This document shows, piece after piece, positions 44,626 to 53,026 of a stretch of DNA of 64,000 bases (the first letter of the stretch is position 1; each line of letters begins with the position of its first letter). This DNA is from Collimonas sp. PA-H2 (lineage in GTDB: Bacteria > Pseudomonadota > Gammaproteobacteria > Burkholderiales > Burkholderiaceae_D), in assembly GCF_002564105.1 (NCBI RefSeq), contig NZ_PDBX01000001.1, forward strand, positions 5,208,001 to 5,272,000, read 5' to 3'. The translations under genes and the position numbers were made by a program. The notes beneath the pieces were generated by a model that was not told where the DNA came from, ran no database searches, and was given only the letters and a program-made list of their open reading frames with translations.

Positions 44626-45207
44626 TTATGCGGCTGTACGCGCCGTTTTCAGGGCGGCAGTCCACCACAGCAGATCGTCGATCATTTTTGCCGCGGGTTC
44701 CGCAAGCTCGGCCAGCCCGGCGCCGACATCGCCGCCCTGGAAGTGCGCCCATAGCACAGCGGCTGGAATATGTACTGCCGAGCGCACCGGGGCGAGCTGC
44801 AGTTCGATGGCGGTTTCGCGCAATTGCTGGACGCTGCGGACGCCGGCGCTACCGCCATAACTCACGAATGCGGCAGCCTTGCGGTTCCACTCCGGATAAA
44901 CCCAGTCGATGGCGTTCTTGAGCACCGCCGAGGTGCCGTAGTTGTATTCAGGGGTGACGAAGACGAAGCCGTCTGACTGTGCGATCGCGGCGGTCCATTT
45001 TTGAACGATTTCATTGGAGTAGGGCGGTCGGCCGGGCATGGCGGGCGGCATGGGCTGGTCGAAGAAGGGCATGGGAAAGTCGCGCAGATCGAGCAGCCGG
45101 ACGTCGACGCCGTCACGCTGCCTGAGATGTTGTGCAATCCAGTTTGCCGGTTGGTCGGAAAAACGTCCTTCGCGCGTGCTGCCGATGATCACTGAAATGA
45201 TGCTCAT
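44626..45207 (-). CDS. NADPH-dependent FMN reductase-like flavodoxin-fold protein
   Basis: A 193-residue flavoprotein. The FMN phosphate loop is GSTREGRFSDQPANW (about 9-23), and the ring contact is PEYNYGTSAVLKNAIDW (about 85-101), both diagnostic of the chromate/quinone/FMN reductase family. The ATG at 45207 follows GGAG. It is first in an operon with pirin and is divergent from an HxlR regulator, an arrangement common for genes induced by quinones or aldehydes. Substrate not known. Confidence 0.92.
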   Translation of the reverse strand: MSIISVIIGSTREGRFSDQPANWIAQHLRQRDGVDVRLLDLRDFPMPFFDQPMPPAMPGRPPYSNEIVQKWTAAIAQSDGFVFVTPEYNYGTSAVLKNAIDWVYPEWNRKAAAFVSYGGSAGVRSVQQLRETAIELQLAPVRSAVHIPAAVLWAHFQGGDVGAGLAELAEPAAKMIDDLLWWTAALKTARTAA

Positions 45208-45311
45208 GTTTTGCTCCTGGCTGATGGTCGAGAAATAAAGATCCGCATACGCCACAGAGCGCCAATGAGGATCGTTCCGAGTAACAGCTTCACACCTGGC
45301 ATGGCATATAA

Positions 45312-45336
45312 TCTAGGTATCAAACTGTAACCTAGA
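45312..45336. promoter_or_regulatory. inverted repeat, candidate HxlR operator
   Basis: TCTAGGT (45312-45318) and ACCTAGA (45330-45336) are exact complements, 11 nt apart, in the divergent region between the FMN reductase and HxlR genes. A TATAAT box at 45307-45312 on the plus strand touches the left arm, so a bound regulator would block the hxlR-like promoter. Confidence 0.6.
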
Positions 45337-45379
45337 CTATTGTAGTGACCGGTGATAAGCTCCACAAGAAGGCACACAT

Positions 45380-45793
45380 TTGATACCGGAGCACATAGAA
45401 GTGACTGTCAAGCAACCCGACCACGCGAGCCCAGATTGCCGCGCCATCAGTTCCGTGCTGGCGCGTGTCGGCGATAAATGGAGCGTCCTTATCATCGTCT
45501 TGCTCGGCGACGGCTCAAAACGCTTCAATGAAATCAAGCGGGCCGTGGGTGGTATTTCGCAGAGAATGCTTACCTTGACGCTGCGCGGACTGGAGCGCGA
45601 CGGCCTGGTGACGCGAACCCAGTTTCCAACGATTCCGCCGCGCGTGGATTACGAGCTGACCGATCTCGGACGCTCCTTGTGGATCGCTGTCGAACCGCTT
45701 GGCGCCTGGGCGCAAGGGCATGTGGCGCACATCACCAAGGCGCGCGCCGAGTTCGACGAAAAGATCAACTATTTTGAAAAAAACATCACGTAG
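45380..45793 (+). CDS. HxlR-family transcriptional regulator
   Basis: Winged-helix regulator of 137 residues. Family marks are the N-terminal Cys (SPDCRAISSVL), GDKWSVLIIVLLGDGSKRFNEIKR, the recognition helix ISQRMLTLTLRGLERDGLV, and the wing VDYELTDLG. The single Cys21 could sense oxidants or electrophiles, as in related QorR/YodB proteins. The start is uncertain: TTG 45380 has AAGAAGG upstream, while GTG 45401 has GGAG. It is divergent from the FMN reductase-pirin operon, its likely target along with itself. Confidence 0.92.
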   Translation: MIPEHIEVTVKQPDHASPDCRAISSVLARVGDKWSVLIIVLLGDGSKRFNEIKRAVGGISQRMLTLTLRGLERDGLVTRTQFPTIPPRVDYELTDLGRSLWIAVEPLGAWAQGHVAHITKARAEFDEKINYFEKNIT

Positions 45794-46696
45794 CAGTGCG
45801 GGTTTTCCTGCATCCACTGGAAAATTTTAGCAAGATTCCTGGCCAAACATTGATTGATCCAATCTGAGCGATAGCTAGAATAAATTCGTGGGGCAGTATT
45901 GTTGGGTATACTCGCGCCCAGGGAAAAACAATATGGGATGCCCGCTTCACTGCGCAAATTCCGACTACGGCAGCGGACGAGTTGTGTCAAATAGCTGGAT
46001 TTTCTTCCGCCGCTTCTGACCTCGCCATGTTTCCACTCTCTCAAGTCAAGAATCTTCACGGAGACCGTCTCTGCTACACCAGCTTGCTATTCCATGTGGA
46101 CTTCGGGGAATTGGCGGGCTATTCCGCGTTGGTAAACGGTCCAGTTCCGCTGAAGGCAATTGAAGGCAGCCGGACCATCGGTCAAGCCAAATACCACAAC
46201 AGAAAAAAGGAGTCGCGAATAAAGTAATCCCCGACATTTACGCTGTGTAGCCTTGATGCCCGTGCCGCCCATGGTCTGTGGCTGTCGCCACAATCCTGTT
46301 CGGTAGCGCTAGGGCGCTCCTGTTTCCGTGGATCATAGTACTTTGGGATCGCGCCTGGATTTGCATGCGCGCCAGGGTTGTATGCGTTCGCGCATCGGGC
46401 AGGGGGAGATGCTATCTGGTCGACCAGCTTCAAGGTCGATTCACGCCTGGCAATAAATTTCGATTTATCGCCCGCAGCCGTGTAAGACGTTTTTCAAGAT
46501 TTTTCTTCTTCGCCAAGACACCAGCCGTTTCTTGGTCGAACGATGCTGCCCATTCGGACATGAATCAAGCAGCGATGATTGACGCCGACCTGGATTCGGC
46601 ATATCCGATGGCGCCCGATGTGGGAAGAGGTTCGCATAGGACGCGACGGCCAACGGTTGTAAATAATGAATTCTTTCTTAATCTTATGGAATAGTA
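45794..46696. other. 900-nt region without a supported gene
   Basis: Between the HxlR gene and the glycoside-hydrolase-like gene. Short open frames exist on both strands (for example 45982-46227 and 46278-46694), but they lack ribosome sites, family motifs and coding-like third positions. AT content rises just before 46697, where the promoter of the next gene probably lies. I see nothing else. Confidence 0.4.
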
Positions 46697-47611
46697 ATGT
46701 ATAAATTGAAATCTGTCATCATCATTTCAGGAGCCATGCTCGGGTTGGTTTTGCAAGGCGAGGCAAGCGCGTGGGGATCGCGGAATCCGCCGGCGCCGAC
46801 CACCACCACCACCACTACTACTGCAGTCAATTACGCCTATCCGCAAGTGTACGGCGTGACCATTGACGATATATCGGGATTGAGCGCCACTACCACCGCT
46901 CTGTCCAAGCTGGCGAAGAAGCCGACCACCCGCATTGTGTTCGACGAATGGCAGCCTGCATCCGGCTACCGTAGCGCGACTGTGGCGATCAACAAAGTCA
47001 GCTATGTGATGGGTGAGATCCTTGACTCGTCGGCGATGGATCAGTACACCGTTCAACAATACCTGAGCCGCGCAAGCGAATACATGGCAGCCCTTGGCGA
47101 CGTGGTGAATATCTGGGAAGTCGGCAACGAAATCAATGGGGAGTGGCTGGGCAATAACGCCGACGTGGTCGCCAAGATGAGCGGCGCCTACGATCTGGCC
47201 AAAGGGCAGGGCAGGACTGCCGCCCTGACGCTGTACTACAATCAGGACTGCTGGTCCAATCCAGCGAACGAGATGTTCACCTGGGCGAATGCGAATGTTC
47301 CGGCGCGCATGAAAAGCGGGCTTGACTATGTGCTGGTCAGCTATTACGAAGAGGACTGCAACGGCTTGGTTCCTGATTGGAATGCAGTGTTTACGAAGCT
47401 GTCAGCCATGTTTCCGAACTCCAAAGTCGGATTTGGCGAAACCGGCACTACCACTACCAACAAGGCCGCCTACCTGACGCGCTACTACACCTTGAAGCCA
47501 CCGGTAAAAAACTATATCGGCGGCTATTTCTGGTGGTATGGCAAAGAAGACTTGGTGCCGTACACGCAACCGCTGTGGTCGACATTGAATAGCGTGTTAT
47601 CGGGCAGTTGA
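46697..47611 (+). CDS. secreted clan GH-A-like glycoside hydrolase
   Basis: Exported protein of 304 residues. The signal peptide ends at GEASA (about 25), then a Thr-rich linker (eight Thr in a row, about 35-42) leads to a TIM-barrel-like domain. WEVGNEINGEW places E145 after Asn as the expected acid/base of clan GH-A, and VGFGETG places E248 as a nucleophile candidate; YFWWYGKE ends the barrel. It lacks a close match to any family I know by heart, so substrate is open. It converges with the YbcH-like gene of the nfr cluster (54 nt between stops). It may trim or release the polysaccharide made there; that is inference. Confidence 0.7.
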   Translation: MYKLKSVIIISGAMLGLVLQGEASAWGSRNPPAPTTTTTTTTAVNYAYPQVYGVTIDDISGLSATTTALSKLAKKPTTRIVFDEWQPASGYRSATVAINKVSYVMGEILDSSAMDQYTVQQYLSRASEYMAALGDVVNIWEVGNEINGEWLGNNADVVAKMSGAYDLAKGQGRTAALTLYYNQDCWSNPANEMFTWANANVPARMKSGLDYVLVSYYEEDCNGLVPDWNAVFTKLSAMFPNSKVGFGETGTTTTNKAAYLTRYYTLKPPVKNYIGGYFWWYGKEDLVPYTQPLWSTLNSVLSGS

Positions 47612-47665
47612 TAACAATCCGCTCGTGCTGCCTTGAAGGACGACCTCAGCTCTGATGTCGTTCGG

Positions 47666-48592
47666 CTAAGATCCGCCATTTTCTTTTGCGTTTTCAGGGC
47701 CGGCCAGCTCATTCACCAGGTCGCGGTTCAGGTAATGCGGGCCATCGAACAAGTAAACGGAAAAGCCGTCATAAGCGGCAAGTTGCGGCCTGAGTTCCGC
47801 AGCTGCGACCGGGCGGAATCCTCCTCCCTGGCGGGGACGAAACGCTTCGGCGATGATGCGTACCCGCTGCTTTCCAAAGCGGGCAGCCAGCACGTCGGCA
47901 TAATGCCGGGCTACGCTTGCCTCGCGCGCGTGGATGCCGACGCCATCCTGAAAGAAGATACCGACGTCTGGCGGCAGCCAGGAAGCAAGCCATTGCGACA
48001 GCGTATCGGCGCCGACATTGGCGCTGTCGTACACGCTGATCCACAGCGGCCGAGGCAAAGCTGCCAGCAGCGGACCAAGGCGGGCTGCGTCGGACCAGCT
48101 CGAATCGACCTCTAGCGGAAAGAACCAACCCGCCACGTGCAGCGGCGTCGGCAACGCGGCGAGCTTGCGCGACTCTTCGATTAGCGCGGCAGCATTGGCG
48201 CGGGCCGCCGTTTCGTCGAATTTGCCTGCCAAGCCGACAATCACTTTGTCCGCCCATGGTTCAGCCGCAATCCGTTTCCAGTCCGGCAAATGTGCCGCAG
48301 TGGGCCCCTCGGCGCCCGGCAGATAGCTGATGCCATCCACGGCCGTCCATTGGATGAGCAGTTCACGCGCCCCGAGCCTTTCCCAGTTTCCCATGGGATG
48401 CAGCGTCTGCTCATCGAGTTGCCACACGATTCCTTGCACCTGCGCAGGCGGATATTGCTTGAGCCTGGCTTGCAGCGGGTGCTGGCAGCTGCAAAGCGTT
48501 GCCAGCACCAGCATGCCTAACATGCAGCGCCGATTGACCCTGCGCAAAACTTTCCTCGACTTCACATTGCAAACGGCGAGGTGAATCTTCAT
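47666..48592 (-). CDS. YbcH-like lipoprotein, TIM-barrel glycosidase-like, of the nfr operon
   Basis: Envelope protein of 308 residues. A basic start and hydrophobic stretch end in TLCSC, a lipobox-like motif (Cys near 36). The body reads as a TIM barrel: RELLIQWTAVDGISY, DKVIVGLAGKFDE, HVAGWFFPLEVDSSW, LWISVYDSANVG and IFFQDGVGIHAR; several acidic residues at strand ends suit a glycosidase-type fold. Escherichia coli ybcH has the same place next to nfrA and nfrB, which guides the name; sequence identity is not measured. It is 40 nt behind nfrA and is the last gene of wecB-nfrB-nfrA-ybcH-like. Confidence 0.7.
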   Translation of the reverse strand: MKIHLAVCNVKSRKVLRRVNRRCMLGMLVLATLCSCQHPLQARLKQYPPAQVQGIVWQLDEQTLHPMGNWERLGARELLIQWTAVDGISYLPGAEGPTAAHLPDWKRIAAEPWADKVIVGLAGKFDETAARANAAALIEESRKLAALPTPLHVAGWFFPLEVDSSWSDAARLGPLLAALPRPLWISVYDSANVGADTLSQWLASWLPPDVGIFFQDGVGIHAREASVARHYADVLAARFGKQRVRIIAEAFRPRQGGGFRPVAAAELRPQLAAYDGFSVYLFDGPHYLNRDLVNELAGPENAKENGGS

Positions 48593-48632
48593 GGTTCGCT
48601 TCCTTGATCAGGGGCGCCGGCGCATCGCTTGC

Positions 48633-50843
48633 TCAATACGAGGCGCTGAGCCGGATGAACCAGCCTTCGGCCCGCTTGTCGCCGGCAATGCGCCAGCGGT
48701 ACTGCAGCGACAGGTCGGCATAGGAGCGCGGCGCGTTATAGTAATCCTGCCGGAACCAGTAGCGCATGCTGGTTCCGACGCCGCTTCCGAATGCCTTTTT
48801 GTCGTGCTCAATCAGGCTGGAATCGTAGTCTGCGCCCATCACAAGGTGCGGAAACAGGACCAAGGTCGAGCCGCTTGCGCCAAGTCGATAACTACGCCCC
48901 AATTGCCCTTCAAGGGTGGCGTAACTTTGCGGATGCTGGAAGTAATGCCCGGCTTCGGCATACACGTGCGTGCTCAGCCAGCTGGCTTGATCCGCGTGCA
49001 AATCCAGCCCTGCATCCGAGGAGAAACCCGCCCGGGCAAGCCAGTCGCCGCTGGTAGCGTTCCCCAGCGGCACCAGGCGTTCGAGCGCCAGTATGGCGTT
49101 GACCTCGCTGAACGGTTTCACGCGCGCGCCGAGCGCTGCCTGGGCCGTAGCGGATCCGGTCCGGACACCCGATCCGCCGTTTAAAGTTTCGTTGAGCCGG
49201 CCATAGATTTCCACCAGCGTCCCGTTCTGCAATCCAAACGGACGCCAGTATGCTTCAGCGGCGATGTCCGTGCCGTCGATCGTGCCGCCATGCGGCACCC
49301 CGACTCCTGCCGCGGCAACGCCTCTATCGCTCAGCGTTGCGCGTATCCCCCAGCGGCGCTCCAGGTCGGCAGTTTCGCGTCGCACATCGTAGACCTGCTG
49401 CGCATCCAGCGCAAGATGGCCTGCCTGGGCCGCGTCGACGGTCCGATTGAGGTAGCCGATTGCCTGTTCGTTGCGCCCCTGGCGGGCGGCGGTGTAGGCT
49501 GCGTCGTGGCGGGCGGCATCGGTGAGCGTGCCCTGCGTCTCCGCGCGGCTGAACAGATCGAGCGCATCCCGGTTATCTCCCGCCTGAAGGGCGAGATAGG
49601 CCAGCTCGAGTTCGGATCCTTTCTCCGGAGAGCGGGCTGCCGCTGCCAGGCGCTGGTGCGCATCTTCTTTGCGGCCGAGCCCGACCAGTGCCGCGATCTC
49701 GCTCCTGGCCGTTTTGTCCGGGGCGCTCAGCACGGCGACATAATCAGCCTGGGCAGCAACCGGGTTTCCGCGGCGTTTTCGGATATCGGCGCGCGCCAGC
49801 AGCATGTCGGCATCGTTTCCAAAGTCGGTCAAGGAAGTACTTGCAACTTGTTCCGCCTCGGCCAGCGATCCCTGCGCGCTCAGCGCTTGCACGTGCAAAC
49901 GGCGATAGCCAAGATCGTGGGGAGACAATTGGGTCGCTGCGCCGGCCTTGCTGCTTGCCAGCGCGTAGTTCTTGTCGGCGAAAGCACGATACGCCTGATC
50001 TGCAAGCAGGAACCCGGGATCCGCGGACGCCGTGCCGGGATTGATGTCGCACGCCGAGACCAGGTCCGGTCCTGAGGTGCAACTGACCAGCGGGAAGCTG
50101 AACACCGGGGCGGATCGGCCAAGCATCACGGTCGCCAGCGCACGCCGCGCCGCCGCTTCCTTGTCCTCGCCGCCTTGCAGTGGTTCGAGCAGGCGCAGCA
50201 CCCGTTGCGGATCGCCATTGGCCAAGGCGGCGTCGGCAGCCACCAGCCGGATGCCGCGCTGTGCAGCCGGAGCGGCGTTCGACAGGGCTTGATCGAAGTC
50301 TGCTTGCGCTGGTTCGACAGCGCCGCGTTGTTGGCGTATGGCGCCGCGCAGGAGCAGCGCTTCGCTCGATGGCGTTTCCGGCTTGATCGTGTCGGAGGCT
50401 GCCTGCTCTGCTTGCTCCAGTTCCCCGTCCGCGACCAGCGCATTGATCAGGGCGATGTGAAATGCGGGCAGGGCGGGCAGATAATCGACAGCCTTGCGCG
50501 CCTGTTCTACAGCCTGCGCAAAGTCGCGGCGCTCCAGCGCCTGGTAAGACGCCGCGGAGGCGTCGAAGGCAAGCTGCGCCTGCACCGTGCGACGCGCCAG
50601 CTCAGCCTTTTCCAGCAGGTCGCGAAGGCGCGCGACATCCGGCCGCAAGCGGATCGCCTGGCGCGCCTTTGCCGCCGCGATATCATATTCTCCTTGTGCA
50701 AAAGCCTTGTAGGCCTCATCGGCAATCCGATATGCCTGGCCGCTAAGCGGCCGCTCCGCGGCGCCGGCGCTAGTTGCCGCAAGCAAGGCGACGGCAACAA
50801 GACTGCTGCCCAGGAAATGGAGCGAAACCGGGTATTTTCTCAT
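48633..50843 (-). CDS. nfrA: NfrA-like outer-membrane protein with TPR-rich periplasmic region
   Basis: Outer-membrane component of 736 residues, shorter than Escherichia coli NfrA (about 990). The signal peptide ends at SAGA. TPR-like helices fill most of residues 35-480 (for example AYKAFAQGEYDIAAAKARQAIRL). The C-terminal 230 residues form a barrel-like domain of the NfrA type, ending RYWFRQDYYNAPRSYADLSL and finally RLSASY. NfrA is the outer-membrane receptor of phage N4 and the export part of the nfr glycan system. Its ATG overlaps the nfrB stop by ATGA. TPR plus barrel parallels PgaA and AlgK/AlgE in other exopolysaccharide exporters. Confidence 0.88.
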   Translation of the reverse strand: MRKYPVSLHFLGSSLVAVALLAATSAGAAERPLSGQAYRIADEAYKAFAQGEYDIAAAKARQAIRLRPDVARLRDLLEKAELARRTVQAQLAFDASAASYQALERRDFAQAVEQARKAVDYLPALPAFHIALINALVADGELEQAEQAASDTIKPETPSSEALLLRGAIRQQRGAVEPAQADFDQALSNAAPAAQRGIRLVAADAALANGDPQRVLRLLEPLQGGEDKEAAARRALATVMLGRSAPVFSFPLVSCTSGPDLVSACDINPGTASADPGFLLADQAYRAFADKNYALASSKAGAATQLSPHDLGYRRLHVQALSAQGSLAEAEQVASTSLTDFGNDADMLLARADIRKRRGNPVAAQADYVAVLSAPDKTARSEIAALVGLGRKEDAHQRLAAAARSPEKGSELELAYLALQAGDNRDALDLFSRAETQGTLTDAARHDAAYTAARQGRNEQAIGYLNRTVDAAQAGHLALDAQQVYDVRRETADLERRWGIRATLSDRGVAAAGVGVPHGGTIDGTDIAAEAYWRPFGLQNGTLVEIYGRLNETLNGGSGVRTGSATAQAALGARVKPFSEVNAILALERLVPLGNATSGDWLARAGFSSDAGLDLHADQASWLSTHVYAEAGHYFQHPQSYATLEGQLGRSYRLGASGSTLVLFPHLVMGADYDSSLIEHDKKAFGSGVGTSMRYWFRQDYYNAPRSYADLSLQYRWRIAGDKRAEGWFIRLSASY

Positions 50844-52963
50844 GCCACTCCCAATGCTAATCTGAGCAAGGCCATTTGCTGCTGAACAGTTTCTTCGATA
50901 ATGTCGCGCGACACCAGCCCGCGACCGACGAGATAGTCGCCAATGCGTCCATGTTGCGGAGAGACATAGTGCTGCATCGCCTGTTCCAGCGCTTCTCGCG
51001 TGATTTTTCCATTCTGGATCAGCAGTTCGCCAAGGAGCGAGGCACCTTTAAATTGTCTTTTGATGGATTTTGCATGCATTTCGGCCAAGGCCAGGCGTAA
51101 TCCGGAGACTATTTCGCTGTCCCGCGCGATATGCTGTACGGGCTGCGTGCCAAAGGCCGAGGCAAGCTCCCTGAGCGCATCTTCGGCAAGTGGCTTGCCG
51201 ACTGCGACAATCGGCTTGCCATTGGCGTCCTGCCCGATCGGCATCGCGCCCAGCCTTACACACATATCAAGCGATACCGGGGCGGGCAAGGAGGCCGCGA
51301 TCCTGATTTCGGCGCGCGACAGATCGGACTGGAAGGCGATTGCTTCGGCCAGGGTTTCTTCGTCGATATAACCGCGGGACACTAATATATGCCCAAGGGG
51401 AAGGTGTATCTCCGCGTGTTCCTGCAATCCCTTTTTCATGTCGTCCTCGGTGATCGCTTGCCAGGAAACCAGCAGTTCGCCGAGGCGTTGGCGTGTGCGT
51501 ATGAGCCGGTCGTCGGAGGGGAAGTCGTGCATGGTCTTGTCCCATGCCAGGCGCTTCCCGAACAGCAGGTGCGCCAGGAACAATTTCCAGGCCCGAGCCA
51601 CCGCCACGAAGTTGATGAAATTGGCAACCACCATGCGCGGCGCGGAAAGCAATCCATGTACAGGTCCGTACAAGCGGCTGACAAAATAGACGCGCTGGGA
51701 GGCGCGCAGCGCCAGTGCGGTCAGGTTGGCGTAGAGCACATAATGGAGCCATGTTTGCGATTCCAGCAGCGAGCCGGAGGCGAGCTTCCAGAATCCGAAA
51801 TGGTCGGCGATCCAGAACGGCAGGAACTGCAACAGCAACAGATAGGCAGGAACGCTGACGAGGGCGGTGACGATGCCTTTGCGGTCCCGAAACAACAGGT
51901 ACTTGTTTGCAAGCGAGCCGCGCCAGCCGATTTGCGCCCATCCTTGCAGGCTGATGCCCAATACCCAGCGCGTTTTTTGCCGGTAGGCCGTCTTGAAGTG
52001 GTCGGGAAAATACTCGCGCACGCATAAGGGCATCTTGAGCGTGACCTGGCGCTCTTTTCCGAAACCGAACCATGTCTTGCGGTTGACCGAAAAGTGGACC
52101 GGAAAGCGGGCAAATATGGATGTCATCCCTATGCTCGCCAGACGCGCGCCAATGTCATAGTCTTCGGTCAGGGTGTCGGTGTTGAAAGGCTGGTTTTGAT
52201 TGTCGTTGGCCAGCGCCTGCAGGGCGCGCCGCGAAAAACAGGTGCCGACGCCAGCCGAAGGCACCATGCCGCTGATGCTTTCCCTGACAACGATGTCCTT
52301 GGCATGGGACTCCGCGAACTCATCCATATAGGTTCCTGCCACCAACTCGGACCATTTGCGTTCGAGCGACATCACGGGAAGCTGGATCATGTCCTTGCGC
52401 GGCAGCAGGTAATTGAAGAATTTGAGTTCGAGAGAATGCAGCACATCTTCGCTATCGTGAAGAATGACGCCGGCAAATTGATAACCGCGCTTCTTTTCAT
52501 GCAGGAAAATCGCGTTGATGATCCAATTCAGGCAGTCCGCCTTGCAGGTAGGGCCGGCATGGGGCACTTCGACCCGATGCAATTGCTTGTAGCGACGACG
52601 CATCCGCTCTACCTCTGCTATGGTGCGTGCGTCATTGACATAGGTTCCGACGAAAACCACATAGTTGTGGTAATTGAGAACCGTCACCATGTTTTCGATC
52701 ATTTGGGCGATCACATCGTACTCTAGCCACGCCGGCACCATGATCGCAAGCGGCTGCTCGGCGTGTTCCTCCAGTTGCCGCTCCGTGACCGGCCGATAGG
52801 TGCGGGTTCTGGTCAGCTGGCGGTAAGCCTGGCGGGTCCAGTACCAGGCGTCGACAAACAGGTCGTCGGCCGCCGACACCAGAAACAATAGCGCGACAAC
52901 GCCGGTGGTCAGTTCCAGCAACGCATAGTAATCGGCAAGGAAATGTAGCCAGTAAGTTGTCAT
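50840..52963 (-). CDS. nfrB: NfrB-like inner-membrane glycosyltransferase with two MshEN-like domains
   Basis: Processive-type family 2 glycosyltransferase of 707 residues. Helices near 13-33 anchor the N terminus. The catalytic part (about 70-335) has HDSED (169-173), TEDYD (266-270) with the catalytic Asp, and QKTRW (329-333). More helices lie at about 366-425. The C terminus holds two MshEN-like segments: RLGELLV...LPLGHILVSRGYI (about 490-545) and LLGELLIQNGKI...RIGDYLVGRGLV (about 641-696). MshEN domains bind c-di-GMP in MshE, and NfrB of Escherichia coli is reported to be c-di-GMP-controlled. It should polymerise an N-acetylhexosamine glycan from UDP-sugar, with UDP-ManNAc from the wecB product next door. 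Confidence 0.92.
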   Translation of the reverse strand: MTTYWLHFLADYYALLELTTGVVALLFLVSAADDLFVDAWYWTRQAYRQLTRTRTYRPVTERQLEEHAEQPLAIMVPAWLEYDVIAQMIENMVTVLNYHNYVVFVGTYVNDARTIAEVERMRRRYKQLHRVEVPHAGPTCKADCLNWIINAIFLHEKKRGYQFAGVILHDSEDVLHSLELKFFNYLLPRKDMIQLPVMSLERKWSELVAGTYMDEFAESHAKDIVVRESISGMVPSAGVGTCFSRRALQALANDNQNQPFNTDTLTEDYDIGARLASIGMTSIFARFPVHFSVNRKTWFGFGKERQVTLKMPLCVREYFPDHFKTAYRQKTRWVLGISLQGWAQIGWRGSLANKYLLFRDRKGIVTALVSVPAYLLLLQFLPFWIADHFGFWKLASGSLLESQTWLHYVLYANLTALALRASQRVYFVSRLYGPVHGLLSAPRMVVANFINFVAVARAWKLFLAHLLFGKRLAWDKTMHDFPSDDRLIRTRQRLGELLVSWQAITEDDMKKGLQEHAEIHLPLGHILVSRGYIDEETLAEAIAFQSDLSRAEIRIAASLPAPVSLDMCVRLGAMPIGQDANGKPIVAVGKPLAEDALRELASAFGTQPVQHIARDSEIVSGLRLALAEMHAKSIKRQFKGASLLGELLIQNGKITREALEQAMQHYVSPQHGRIGDYLVGRGLVSRDIIEETVQQQMALLRLALGVA

Positions 52964-53026
52964 GGCGCCCGGAAAAATCCATGTAAGAAGACTTTACAAT
53001 CGAACCAAACCCCAGGACATGGGAAG

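Noticed and set aside
45982..46694. Two short plus-strand frames before the glycosidase-like gene
   Set aside because: No ribosome sites, motifs or coding-like base use.
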